DNA from: an uncultured Clostridia bacterium
Lineage (GTDB): Bacteria; Bacillota; Clostridia; Peptostreptococcales; Anaerovoracaceae
DNA: 16,529 nucleotides
NCBI GenBank assembly: GCA_934277655.1
Contig: CAKQVC010000012.1
Coordinates: 1-16,529, forward strand
Direction: 5' to 3'
Shown: one piece after another, positions 7,199 through 14,162 of the stretch
Layout: each line of letters opens with the position of its first letter
How positions within the stretch are numbered: the stretch's first letter is position 1
The notes under the pieces: model-generated
Told to the model about the DNA's origin: nothing
Seen by the model: only the letters and a program-made list of their open reading frames with translations
Databases searched by the model: none
Position numbers and translations under genes: made by a program

Positions 7199-7891
7199 CT
7201 ATTCTTCTCTCGGATCGATGACTTTCGCTGCTTCATCAAATCTGCCGTACTTGCCGCTTGCCTTTTCGATGGCTTCCATTGCGTCTGTGCCGGCTTTGAT
7301 TGCATCCATCATCTTGCCCATATTTACATATTTATAACCGATGATATTGCCTTCTTCGTCAAGACCGATCTCTGTTATGTAGCCTTCTGCCAGCTCCAGA
7401 TATCTCGGACCTTTTGCTTTCGTGGAATAAATCGTTCCGACCTGGCTTCTCGTACCTTTTCCAAGGTCTTCAAGTCCTGCACCGACGGCAAGACCACCTT
7501 CTGAGAATGCAGACTGGCTTCTTCCGTAAACGATCTGAAGGAAGAGTTCTCTCATCGCTGTATTGATTGCATCACATACAAGGTCTGTGTTGAGTGCCTC
7601 AAGAAGCGTTTTTCCGATCAAAATCTCTCCTGCCATCGCAGCAGAATGTGTCATGCCGGAACATCCGATGGTCTCAACCAGTGCCTCTTCAATAATGCCG
7701 TCCTTTATATTAAGAGTGAGCTTACATGCTCCCTGCTGTGGTGCACACCAGCCAACCCCGTGGGTAAGGCCTGAAATATCAGAGATTTCTTTTACCTGTG
7801 TCCACTTTCCCTCTTGCGGAATCGGAGCAGGACCATGGTATGCGCCTTTGTTTACCGGGCACATATTTTCAACTTCTTTTGTGTAAATCAT
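7199..7891 (-). CDS. NifU/IscU-like iron-sulfur scaffold family protein
   Basis: This 230-residue protein is related to the N-terminal scaffold domain of NifU/IscU, which assembles iron-sulfur clusters and hands them to apoproteins. The core includes GACKLTLNIKDGIIEEALVETIGCSGMTHSAAMAGEILIGKTL (residues 54-96), with Cys56 and Cys77 and a GCSG turn comparable to the scaffold cysteine loop. Cys49 and Cys106 are further candidate ligands. It is longer than IscU: the C-terminal part from about residue 130 (AVGAGLEDLGKGTRSQVG...) is an extra region that could have another role. It is first in an operon with the GGGtGRT gene, behind a near-consensus promoter. AGGAGG lies 5 nt before the ATG. Cluster assembly itself is inferred, not shown. 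Confidence 0.85.
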   Translation of the reverse strand: MIYTKEVENMCPVNKGAYHGPAPIPQEGKWTQVKEISDISGLTHGVGWCAPQQGACKLTLNIKDGIIEEALVETIGCSGMTHSAAMAGEILIGKTLLEALNTDLVCDAINTAMRELFLQIVYGRSQSAFSEGGLAVGAGLEDLGKGTRSQVGTIYSTKAKGPRYLELAEGYITEIGLDEEGNIIGYKYVNMGKMMDAIKAGTDAMEAIEKASGKYGRFDEAAKVIDPREE

Positions 7892-8005
7892 TGTATCCTC
7901 CTAAAACATAGCAACAAAAACGTTAAATTACTATCTCTTCTATTTAAGCACATTTCGCATTTTTTTTCAATGGGCAACCATCTGTTTTTTTCCATTTCAC
8001 GGTTG

Positions 8006-8034
8006 ATTATAATATTTTCGATATATATGTTCAA
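8006..8034 (-). promoter_or_regulatory. Sigma-A promoter of the scaffold/GGGtGRT operon
   Basis: On the minus strand the -35 is TTGAAC (8034-8029). A 17-bp spacer follows, then a perfect -10 TATAAT (8011-8006). The start near 7999 gives a leader of about 108 nt. This contains a potential CAACC/GGTTG stem and A-rich runs, with no riboswitch recognised. Confidence 0.8.
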
Positions 8035-8049
8035 AATACAAGGCTGCAA

Positions 8050-8087
8050 GAAAAAACGCACATATGCTGATTTTCAGTTCTGTGCGT
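8050..8087 (-). terminator. Terminator of sigG
   Basis: The arms ACGCACA (8056-8062) and TGTGCGT (8081-8087) enclose an inner CTGA/TCAG pairing. On the minus strand the hairpin is followed by TTTTTT (complement of 8051-8056). It lies about 30 nt past the sigG stop and separates sigG from the scaffold operon promoter. The plus side is also T-rich. Confidence 0.8.
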
Positions 8088-8118
8088 CCTTTTTTATTAC
8101 CGAATATGTGCCACCTGC

Positions 8119-8889
8119 TCACACATATTTCCGCATATATTTCAGAGCATTTTTTTCCAGCCTGCTGACCTGCGCCTGGCTGATGGAAATTTCCTGTGCC
8201 ACTTCCATCTGGGTTTTTCCCTCAAAGAACCTCATGTTCAGGATATGCCGTTCTCTTGGCGTCAGTTTTTTCATTGCCTCCGAAAGCGAAAGATTCTCAA
8301 CCCACTTCACATCGGTATTCTTCGTGTCCTGCACCTGATCCATCACATAGATGGCATCTCCGTCATCATGGAACACAGGCTCAAACAGCGAAACCGGCTC
8401 CTGGATGGATTCCAGTGCCATGACGATATCCTCTCTGGGCAGATCCATTTCCCTGGCAATCTCCGAAACCGATGGCTCACGCTGCAGCCGGCTGGCCAGA
8501 TTTTCCCGGGTCTGCAGAGCCTTATACGCAAGATCACGCATGGATCTTGATACCCTGATGGAATTATTGTCCCGAAGATATCTTCGGATTTCTCCGATGA
8601 TCATTGGCACTGCATAAGTCGAAAATCGCACGCCATGGCTCATATCGAAATTATCCAGTGCTTTGATCAATCCGATGCATCCAACCTGAAACAGATCATC
8701 CAGATTCTCTCCCCTCCCCGAAAATCGCTGGATCACACTCAGCACCAGGCGTAGATTGCCTTTGATAAATTCGTCCCGCACCTCCTTGTCGCCTGTCTGG
8801 ATCTTTTCGATCATTTCCATCATTTCTGCTTCCTTGTACCGAGGCAGCTTGGCGGTGTTCACACCGCAGATTTCTACTTTATTCGCCAT
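8119..8889 (-). CDS. sigG: Forespore sigma factor SigG
   Basis: This 256-residue RNA polymerase sigma factor controls late forespore genes during sporulation. From the chosen start it reads ANKVEICGVNTAKLP, matching the SigG N-terminus (NKVEICGV) known from Bacillus. Region 2 is nearly identical to SigG: NLRLVLSVIQRF, DDLFQVGCIGLIKALDNFD, VRFSTYAVPMIIGEIRRYLRDNN. Region 4 ends with the helix-turn-helix KTQMEVAQEISISQAQVSRLEK. The frame opens earlier at ATG 8904, but that ATG abuts its GAGG. ATG 8889 has AAGGG at 5 nt and agrees with the family N-terminus. It follows sigE, as in Bacillus, but with a strong terminator and about 330 bp between. A forespore promoter is expected in that gap, but no clear SigF/SigG consensus was found. 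Confidence 0.97.
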   Translation of the reverse strand: MANKVEICGVNTAKLPRYKEAEMMEMIEKIQTGDKEVRDEFIKGNLRLVLSVIQRFSGRGENLDDLFQVGCIGLIKALDNFDMSHGVRFSTYAVPMIIGEIRRYLRDNNSIRVSRSMRDLAYKALQTRENLASRLQREPSVSEIAREMDLPREDIVMALESIQEPVSLFEPVFHDDGDAIYVMDQVQDTKNTDVKWVENLSLSEAMKKLTPRERHILNMRFFEGKTQMEVAQEISISQAQVSRLEKNALKYMRKYV

Positions 8890-9170
8890 TGTATCCCTTA
8901 CCATCCTCTTTAGAAATTCAAACTTTTCTGAATCCTCGAAAGAAAATATTCAGATTCGTTATGTACAAACGGCGACAGGATCTTCATTTATGTTTAAGTT
9001 TATTTTTGTGCAGTGCCTGACTTTTCATACCTGCCAATCTCTGGCGAAGTATTTTCTTCATGAAAGTATACAAAAAGTATGGATCGAAATCTGTCAAAAT
9101 TCGTCCATGCTATATATTTTTTATTGTGCATTCTTTTGTCCTGTTTTTTTTTGAAACTTTTGTTACCGTA
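8890..9170. other. Intergenic region between sigG and sigE
   Basis: No credible gene is seen in this 281-bp AT-rich gap. It should contain the sigG promoter, but I could not identify a convincing SigF/SigG-type element. There is a 7-bp inverted repeat (TCTGAAT ... ATTCAGA, roughly 8927-8954) that would lie in the sigG leader. Short frames on either strand have no ribosome binding site or recognisable product. Confidence 0.5.
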
Positions 9171-9208
9171 AACAAAGAGGCGTTGCATACATGCAACGCC
9201 TCTTTGTT
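9171..9208 (-). terminator. Long perfect inverted repeat / terminator after sigE
   Basis: Two 18-bp perfect arms (9171-9188 and 9191-9208) are separated by only 2 bp, 14 nt past the sigE stop codon. The base of the stem is A/T-rich, so the 3' arm on either strand ends in CTCTTTGTT, which supplies a U-rich tract. It should sharply limit readthrough from spoIIGA-sigE into sigG. Confidence 0.8.
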
Positions 9209-9222
9209 ATTTATTCTTTACT

Positions 9223-9984
9223 TTACCCTAATTTTCGTATTTCTTTTTGCAGCCGGGCGATAATCCTTTTTTCCAGACGGGAAATATAGGACTGAGAAAT
9301 TCCCAGCCGGTCTGCAACTTCTTTCTGTGTCATTTCATGACCGGTTTTCAACCCGAACCGCATTTCCATCAGTTCCTTTTCTCTGGGATCCAGCTTGTTC
9401 ATCGCACCGTAAAGCAGCTTACGGTTTACTTCCTCCTCCAGTCTCTGCGAGACAATGTCGTTTTCAGTCCCCAGAATGTCACTGAGCAGGAGCTCGTTGC
9501 CGTCCCAGTCCACGTTCAGAGGCTCATCCAGGCTAACCTCGCTTTTCAGCTTGGTATTCCTGCGCAGATACATCAGGATTTCATTTTCAATACATCTGGA
9601 CGCATAGGTTGCCAGCTTGATATTTTTATCTAATTTAAACGTATTGACCGCCTTTATCAGCCCAATGGTCCCGATCGAGATCAGATCTTCCACATTAACG
9701 CCTGCATTTTCGAATTTTTTCGCAATATACACGACCAGCCGCAGGTTATGCTCGATCAGCACGCTCCTTGCATCCTGACTCCCCGCCGCATATGCCTCCA
9801 GCATCTTCGCTTCTTCTGCAGGTGGCAGCGGAGGCGGAAGCACATCGTTTCCTCCTATGTAAAAGATTTCCCTGGGCTGTCTGCCCGTCCATAATCCTCC
9901 CCATCCTGCGCAAAGCTTTTCTGCCAGCTTTTTTATATATGCCGGCACTGTCAGGTTTTCCGGATGATTCATGTTCATGTTCAT
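9223..9984 (-). CDS. sigE: Mother-cell sigma factor SigE precursor (pro-sigma-E)
   Basis: This 253-residue sigma factor drives early mother-cell genes in sporulation and is made as a membrane-tethered precursor. ATG 9984 is chosen because AAGGA lies about 9 nt upstream; the frame also allows a TTG at 10011. The pro-sequence runs to about residue 40 and ends at [15 protein letters not shown], the counterpart of the VYYIGG cleavage region of Bacillus SigE. The core matches SigE closely: [57 protein letters not shown] and [14 protein letters not shown]. The C-terminal helix-turn-helix is [25 protein letters not shown]. The pro-sequence appears about 12 residues longer than in Bacillus and starts MNMNMN. 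The upstream spoIIGA frame overlaps the first 239 bp. Confidence 0.97.
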   Translation of the reverse strand: MNMNMNHPENLTVPAYIKKLAEKLCAGWGGLWTGRQPREIFYIGGNDVLPPPLPPAEEAKMLEAYAAGSQDARSVLIEHNLRLVVYIAKKFENAGVNVEDLISIGTIGLIKAVNTFKLDKNIKLATYASRCIENEILMYLRRNTKLKSEVSLDEPLNVDWDGNELLLSDILGTENDIVSQRLEEEVNRKLLYGAMNKLDPREKELMEMRFGLKTGHEMTQKEVADRLGISQSYISRLEKRIIARLQKEIRKLG

Positions 9985-10825
9985 ATTTATCTTTCCTTCT
10001 TTCACACTCAAAAATACAACAGTTCAAAACCTCTCTGTTTACAATCGCTTCTGCTTCCTGAAACGTTCCTTCATAAAAGCCGATGACCGCTCCCTTAATC
10101 TGCCTGCCTTCAAATATGGCTTTGTCGCTTCGAAATCCCAAAAGAATGCCATGGTCGGTTCCAACCGCACGATAGGGAATTGCCGCAGTCCGGCTCTTCA
10201 TTGCCTCTGTTTTCCTATCCGGAAACTTTGTTGCGCCAATCTTATCAACCAGTATGACCGGCCTGCCGCTGAACGGTTCTTTCAGGTAATTGCCTGTGTC
10301 AAGGATTGCTGACATTTCGAATACCTGATCGTTTAAAAATATTTTTAATCTGCCTCTGGTTGCCTTTTCCATCCGGACATTCTGCAGAAGATAAATGAAT
10401 CCATCCGTCAGCACAAATGCCAGAATCCCGTAACAAATCAGCCTTCCATATGTATATAGCTGCACATAAAGAGCACCGCCTCCCGAAATGGCAGGTATCT
10501 GCTGCCACAGCAAAAATGCCATGGCAGCTCCGCCTGAAAGAAAGGTAAATCCCAGAAAAAGGCATGTTTTCTTTAGTATAATCCGAAGGCTGCTGCCGCC
10601 AAAAACAGTTATCGTGACAAAAATGCTGATAACAAGGCGTATGCCGACGGAAGCTGCTCCCTGGATCGGAAGCAGAATCAAAAATCCGCTCATACCGCAG
10701 ATCAGTCCGCCTGCAAGCAAACGGATTTTACCCGGATGCTGACCTGAAAGTCTGCCGGTTAACAGCAAAAGCAAAATTCCGGTTATAAAATTCTCTAAAA
10801 AGAGATACTCCCCGTAAATTTCCAC
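9746..10825 (-). CDS. spoIIGA: Pro-sigma-E processing protease SpoIIGA with overlapping C-terminal extension
   Basis: This membrane-bound aspartic protease matures SigE. The N-terminal half has about five membrane segments. The protease half carries the catalytic motif LDTGN (near residue 176 from this start), with [12 protein letters not shown] after it and IPYRAVG later. Start GTG 10825 is chosen because AGAGGTG ends 6 nt upstream and the protein then begins [12 protein letters not shown], aligning with KIYLDVIWLLNF of Bacillus SpoIIGA; a GTG at 10834 has no spacing for a ribosome binding site. The homologous part ends near [10 protein letters not shown] (about residue 268). The frame then continues about 90 residues, most of them out of frame through the start of sigE. 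That basic tail ([20 protein letters not shown]...) looks like chance translation of sigE DNA. Either a real long overlap or a lost stop codon explains it. Confidence 0.93.
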   Translation of the reverse strand: MEIYGEYLFLENFITGILLLLLTGRLSGQHPGKIRLLAGGLICGMSGFLILLPIQGAASVGIRLVISIFVTITVFGGSSLRIILKKTCLFLGFTFLSGGAAMAFLLWQQIPAISGGGALYVQLYTYGRLICYGILAFVLTDGFIYLLQNVRMEKATRGRLKIFLNDQVFEMSAILDTGNYLKEPFSGRPVILVDKIGATKFPDRKTEAMKSRTAAIPYRAVGTDHGILLGFRSDKAIFEGRQIKGAVIGFYEGTFQEAEAIVNREVLNCCIFECERRKDKYEHEHESSGKPDSAGIYKKAGRKALRRMGRIMDGQTAQGNLLHRRKRCASASAATCRRSEDAGGICGGESGCKERADRA

Positions 10826-10872
10826 TTCGTTCACCTCTTGCGTTTATCTTACGCCTTATCGTGCTTGTATTT

Positions 10873-10879
10873 TGTCGAA
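10873..10879 (+). promoter_or_regulatory. spoIIGA: Spo0A box upstream of spoIIGA
   Basis: TGTCGAA, a perfect match to the Spo0A-binding core, lies about 50 bp upstream of the spoIIGA start in an extended context TTTTGTCGAAAAT. On the minus strand it overlaps a -35-like TCGACA, followed 21 bp later by TAAGAT (10851-10846). Bacillus spoIIG likewise has 0A boxes and an over-long spacer. A conventional alternative is TTGATC (10919-10914), an 18-bp spacer and TATACA (10895-10890), which would place the box downstream of the start. The box is clear; the exact promoter is not. Confidence 0.6.
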
Positions 10880-10999
10880 AATAAGAGCCTGTATAAAATT
10901 TTTCCTGAGGATGGATCAAAAATCGTGAGGAAATATTTTGCGAAGAAATCCACCGGCAAAAAAAGGTAAAAGAACTGCAAAAGAGCTGCAACAAACAGT

Positions 11000-11057
11000 A
11001 AAAAACAAAAAAATGAAAACCTGCATAAAAAGGCTATGACCTCTTCTTGCAGGTTTT
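11000..11057 (-). terminator. Terminator of the oxidoreductase/antiporter operon
   Basis: The perfect 10-bp arms AAAACCTGCA (11016-11025) and TGCAGGTTTT (11048-11057) lie 27 nt past the antiporter stop codon. On the minus strand they are followed by CATTTTTTTGTTTTTT (complement of about 11000-11015). An inner AGG/CCT pairing may extend the stem. This closes the operon and isolates spoIIGA. Confidence 0.85.
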
Positions 11058-11083
11058 CGGTGGATATATTAATATGATGATGA

Positions 11084-12583
11084 TTATGCTGTTTCTATTT
11101 CTTCCATCTTGGCAAGCTCAGCTTCCGCTTCTTCGTCGGTCAGCTTATACATGCCGATTCCTGTTACTGCAAGGAGGATTGCAACAACAAGTGTCGTATA
11201 TGGAAGGACTGTCCAAAGTGCGTATCCGCCTTCGCCCCAAATTGGCATATTGTCAAAGAGGCTGGCATAGTATGCACCGGAAAGTGACCACGGGATCAGG
11301 CAACCAAAGCAGGTTCCTACGTCTTCCAGACATCTGGAGAGTACCGGCATACCAACTCTGTTCTTGAGGAATGTTTTTTTGTACATTTCTGTTACCATGA
11401 TGAATGCAACGTATGCCGTTCCGGTTGCGATCATGATGACAAGATTCGTCAGAAGAGCTGCGACAACGCATCCGACTCTGCTCTTGATATTTCCTACAAG
11501 ACCGTGGAGTGCTACATCTAAATATCCGCCTCTGGAGATCATGGCTGCACAGCCAAATCCTGCGAAGCAGGTAATCACGATGCCGGTCTGGGCAGTCGCT
11601 CCGCCTCTTACCAGGATTTTTGACAGGAACTCTGAAGCTTCATAGCTCTCTTCAAATCCGCCTACATACGGAAGCGTGAATCCGCCGTAAGCTGCCGCAA
11701 GACCGTCTGCAAAGGTTACGCCATGGCAGATCATACCGATGATGATACATAAAAATACCGTAACCGCCAGAATCGGGATCATAGATTTTTTCTTTACTGC
11801 ACCCCATAATACAAAGATAAACGGAAGTAACATTAAAATGTTTTTCCATGCACAGAATCCATACATCTGCATCAGCTCATTGCTCAGTGTGTTTACTTCT
11901 TCTGCTGTTGCCGCTGTCTGGAGCTGCCCGTTGAAGCCGCAGATCAAGAATACCACTGCCGAAATGATGGCAGCCGGGAAAGTATCATACATCATGGAAC
12001 CGATGTGGTCGAAGAGTCCCGTTCCCACGCATGCCGGAGCCATGTTGGTTGTTTCTGAAAGCGGAGACATTTTATCACCAAAGATCGATCCTGCTACGAT
12101 CGCTCCGACTACGATTGGAAGATTTGCCTCCATAGCCAGTGCCATACCATACATGGCAACACCTGCGGTTCCGGCGGATGTCCAGGAGCTTCCTGTCAGC
12201 GTAGACATGATCAGACAAAGCAGGAATGCGGTGAAATAAAACAGTTTAGGTGCAACAATTTTAAATCCGTAATAAATGACCATCGGAACGGAACCGGAGA
12301 TCATCATAACCGAGATCAGGCATCCGATCAGCCACATACTGCATAAGGTAATGATAACGCCATTCATTTTACTTGTAATTGCCAGTTCACAGTCTCTCCA
12401 TGGAATATGGAGGACAAATACGTTCATAGCCCCTGCAAAGATGGCTACTGCAACCATCAGAAGCCGGTAGTTCAGGCCCAGCTTCGTGCCTCCCAGAAGA
12501 ACAATAAACATAACGATAATGACGAATAGGGCTTCCCCGAAAGTGGTTTTACGTTCGGGTTTCATTTCTCTTTCTTTACTCAT
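11084..12583 (-). CDS. NhaC-family Na+/H+ antiporter-like transporter
   Basis: This 499-residue integral membrane protein has roughly eleven hydrophobic segments. The NhaC signature is present as FGDKMSPLSETTNMAPA (residues 168-184), and STLTGSSWTSAGTAGVA (near 127-143) is another typical block. NhaC members exchange Na+ for H+, and some swap organic ions such as malate/lactate. Its place directly after the amine-dehydrogenase genes suggests it imports their substrate or exports a product, but this is inferred from context. GAGAGG lies 8 nt before the ATG. The gap to the upstream oxidoreductase gene is 115 nt with no clear terminator or promoter, so it is probably the last gene of the operon. 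A terminator follows 27 nt after the stop. Confidence 0.9.
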   Translation of the reverse strand: MSKEREMKPERKTTFGEALFVIIVMFIVLLGGTKLGLNYRLLMVAVAIFAGAMNVFVLHIPWRDCELAITSKMNGVIITLCSMWLIGCLISVMMISGSVPMVIYYGFKIVAPKLFYFTAFLLCLIMSTLTGSSWTSAGTAGVAMYGMALAMEANLPIVVGAIVAGSIFGDKMSPLSETTNMAPACVGTGLFDHIGSMMYDTFPAAIISAVVFLICGFNGQLQTAATAEEVNTLSNELMQMYGFCAWKNILMLLPFIFVLWGAVKKKSMIPILAVTVFLCIIIGMICHGVTFADGLAAAYGGFTLPYVGGFEESYEASEFLSKILVRGGATAQTGIVITCFAGFGCAAMISRGGYLDVALHGLVGNIKSRVGCVVAALLTNLVIMIATGTAYVAFIMVTEMYKKTFLKNRVGMPVLSRCLEDVGTCFGCLIPWSLSGAYYASLFDNMPIWGEGGYALWTVLPYTTLVVAILLAVTGIGMYKLTDEEAEAELAKMEEIETA

Positions 12584-12698
12584 AATTCTTTCCTCTCTTG
12601 GTTTAAGGAATAACGTCTGTTTTTCTCATATGCGAAAATCTTTACCACCAGATGATGTAGTAAGATGCTCCGCATCCATAATCCCCTTCGTTCAGCTT

Positions 12699-13841
12699 TT
12701 AAAAAATAGATTTGAAGCGGTCGTATGCCAGTGGCTTCCAGTCTACACAAGGTGTTTCGCCCGCCGCAACTTCTGCCAGGATTTTTCCTGTTACCGGTCC
12801 CAAGCAGAAACCATGTGCAGAATAACCTGCTGCCACCATCAGTCCCGGAACTTCTTCCACCGGGCCGATGACAGGATACAGATCATAACAAAGATCGATC
12901 CACCCTGCCCAGGTACGGATTACTTTCAGTTCTGCCAGTGCAGGAAAAAATGCCATCGTGCCTCTGCTGATCGCAGGTGCTGTCTGCTGTACACATTTCG
13001 CATCTTCTTCAAAGATTGGGTGGTGTTCATATCCGGAATCGCCGCCCCAGATGAAGGAGCCATGCTCTGTCTGATGTCCGTAAGCACCGCCCGCTGCTCC
13101 GACTGCTCCGACCATGAACTGGAACATCGGTCTGGTAGGTTCTGTTACAAACATTTCAATTAATTTCTGGCGGAATGGAAAATCCACACCGACTGTATTA
13201 GCAAGGGCTCTTGCGCCATATCCGTTGGCTAGGACAATATGTTCGCCTTCATACACATTACCTTTTTCAGTAATCACTCTTCTCGCCTTGCCCCGCACAA
13301 CCTGAATTTCAATTGCTGCGTCGCCGGTTATGTACTGTACACCGCGGTTTCGTGCTGCCCGGTACATTCCAAGCGTTGTTTTCAACGGATTCGCACTTCC
13401 GTCAATATCACACCAGGCTGCCCCTGTTACCGTTTCGCCTACATACGGGCATCTTTCCCTGGCTTCCTCTGCCGTCAAAAGCTCAATATTCACGCCATAG
13501 CCTGCGTTCATCTTCTGGATAGCAGTCAGTTTCGGCAGATCTTCTTCCGTAAATGCAAAACGCATATTCCCTGCTTTATGGTATTCGGTATCGATCCCCA
13601 GTTCTTCACTGAGTGTCGGCCAGATTTCATCAACCGCATACTTTGCCAACGGGATTTCCGGTTCCAGTCTGCCCGATACACGCACACCGCCGCCACAGCG
13701 GCTAGATGCACCATTTCCGATCACGCCGTCCTTATCCAGTACGATGACGCTCATACCTTTCTTTGATGCATAATAGGCGGTGGAACTTCCCACAATGCCG
13801 CTTCCGACCACGATCATATCTGCACATTTTACGTCTGTCAT
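12699..13841 (-). CDS. FAD-dependent amino acid/amine dehydrogenase, DAO family (HcnC/OoxB/DadA-like subunit)
   Basis: This 380-residue flavoprotein belongs to the D-amino acid oxidase superfamily. The N-terminal FAD-binding motif is VVGSGIVGSS (GSGIVG at 13-18). The C-terminal FAD contact block is IDLCYDLYPVIGPVEEVPGLMVAAGYSAHGFCLGPVTGKILAE, ending in the family's HG-F-GP pattern. In HcnABC, opine oxidase and proline/hydroxyproline dehydrogenase complexes this subunit oxidises the C-N bond of the substrate and passes electrons to the partner flavoprotein. Its ATG follows the TAA of the BFD-like gene with no gap, and AAAGGAGG is 8 nt upstream, so the subunits are made together. The substrate is unknown; candidates include sarcosine, proline, hydroxyproline and opine-like N-substituted amino acids. 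Confidence 0.9.
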   Translation of the reverse strand: MTDVKCADMIVVGSGIVGSSTAYYASKKGMSVIVLDKDGVIGNGASSRCGGGVRVSGRLEPEIPLAKYAVDEIWPTLSEELGIDTEYHKAGNMRFAFTEEDLPKLTAIQKMNAGYGVNIELLTAEEARERCPYVGETVTGAAWCDIDGSANPLKTTLGMYRAARNRGVQYITGDAAIEIQVVRGKARRVITEKGNVYEGEHIVLANGYGARALANTVGVDFPFRQKLIEMFVTEPTRPMFQFMVGAVGAAGGAYGHQTEHGSFIWGGDSGYEHHPIFEEDAKCVQQTAPAISRGTMAFFPALAELKVIRTWAGWIDLCYDLYPVIGPVEEVPGLMVAAGYSAHGFCLGPVTGKILAEVAAGETPCVDWKPLAYDRFKSIF

Positions 13842-14162
13842 TTATTCTGCCTCCTTTCCGTATATATCCATTGGAATCGGCCGCATCGGTGCTCTTGCTG
13901 TATTCTCGGCTTCCGCTGAGATCCGCTTATTCAGTTCACTCTGCACGATATTTTTTACCAGCCGTCCGCAGGTCTGTCCCTGACACAGTCCCATGCCGGT
14001 CCGCAGATAGCGCTTTACCTCTGTCATCGTAAACATGCCTTCATGGATAGCCTGTCTGATTTCGCCTTTCGTAATTTCTTCACATCTGCAGATGATCAGA
14101 TCATCATCCGGCTCCGGAATGTACGGTCCTAAATCAAAGGTTCTGTCTAAATAGTCTTTCAT
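13842..14162 (-). CDS. Free-standing BFD-like [2Fe-2S] protein
   Basis: This 106-residue electron-transfer subunit has the BFD-type cluster pattern CxC...CxxxxC: C25 and C27 in IICRCEEIT, and C60 and C65 in GLCQGQTCG. The spacing is that of the bacterioferritin-associated ferredoxin domain (Fer2_BFD). In HcnB and opine oxidase A subunits this domain is fused to the end of the FAD/NAD(P) protein. Here it is a separate gene, while the large subunit carries a [4Fe-4S] domain in that place. Its ATG directly follows the TAG of the large subunit, and its stop abuts the ATG of the DAO-type subunit. An AAAAGGAGG ribosome binding site is present. It should pass electrons between the two flavoproteins. 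Confidence 0.88.
   Translation of the reverse strand: MKDYLDRTFDLGPYIPEPDDDLIICRCEEITKGEIRQAIHEGMFTMTEVKRYLRTGMGLCQGQTCGRLVKNIVQSELNKRISAEAENTARAPMRPIPMDIYGKEAE

Noticed and set aside
8890..8904. Upstream ATG for sigG at 8904
   Set aside because: It directly abuts its only Shine-Dalgarno-like sequence and adds five residues not seen in SigG. ATG 8889 has correct spacing and matches the family N-terminus.
9000..9188. 62-residue minus-strand frame between sigE and sigG
   Set aside because: It starts inside the terminator palindrome, has no ribosome binding site and shows no protein-like pattern.
13239..13766. Plus-strand frame of 175 residues
   Set aside because: It is antisense to the DAO-type subunit, with no start signal and no family features.
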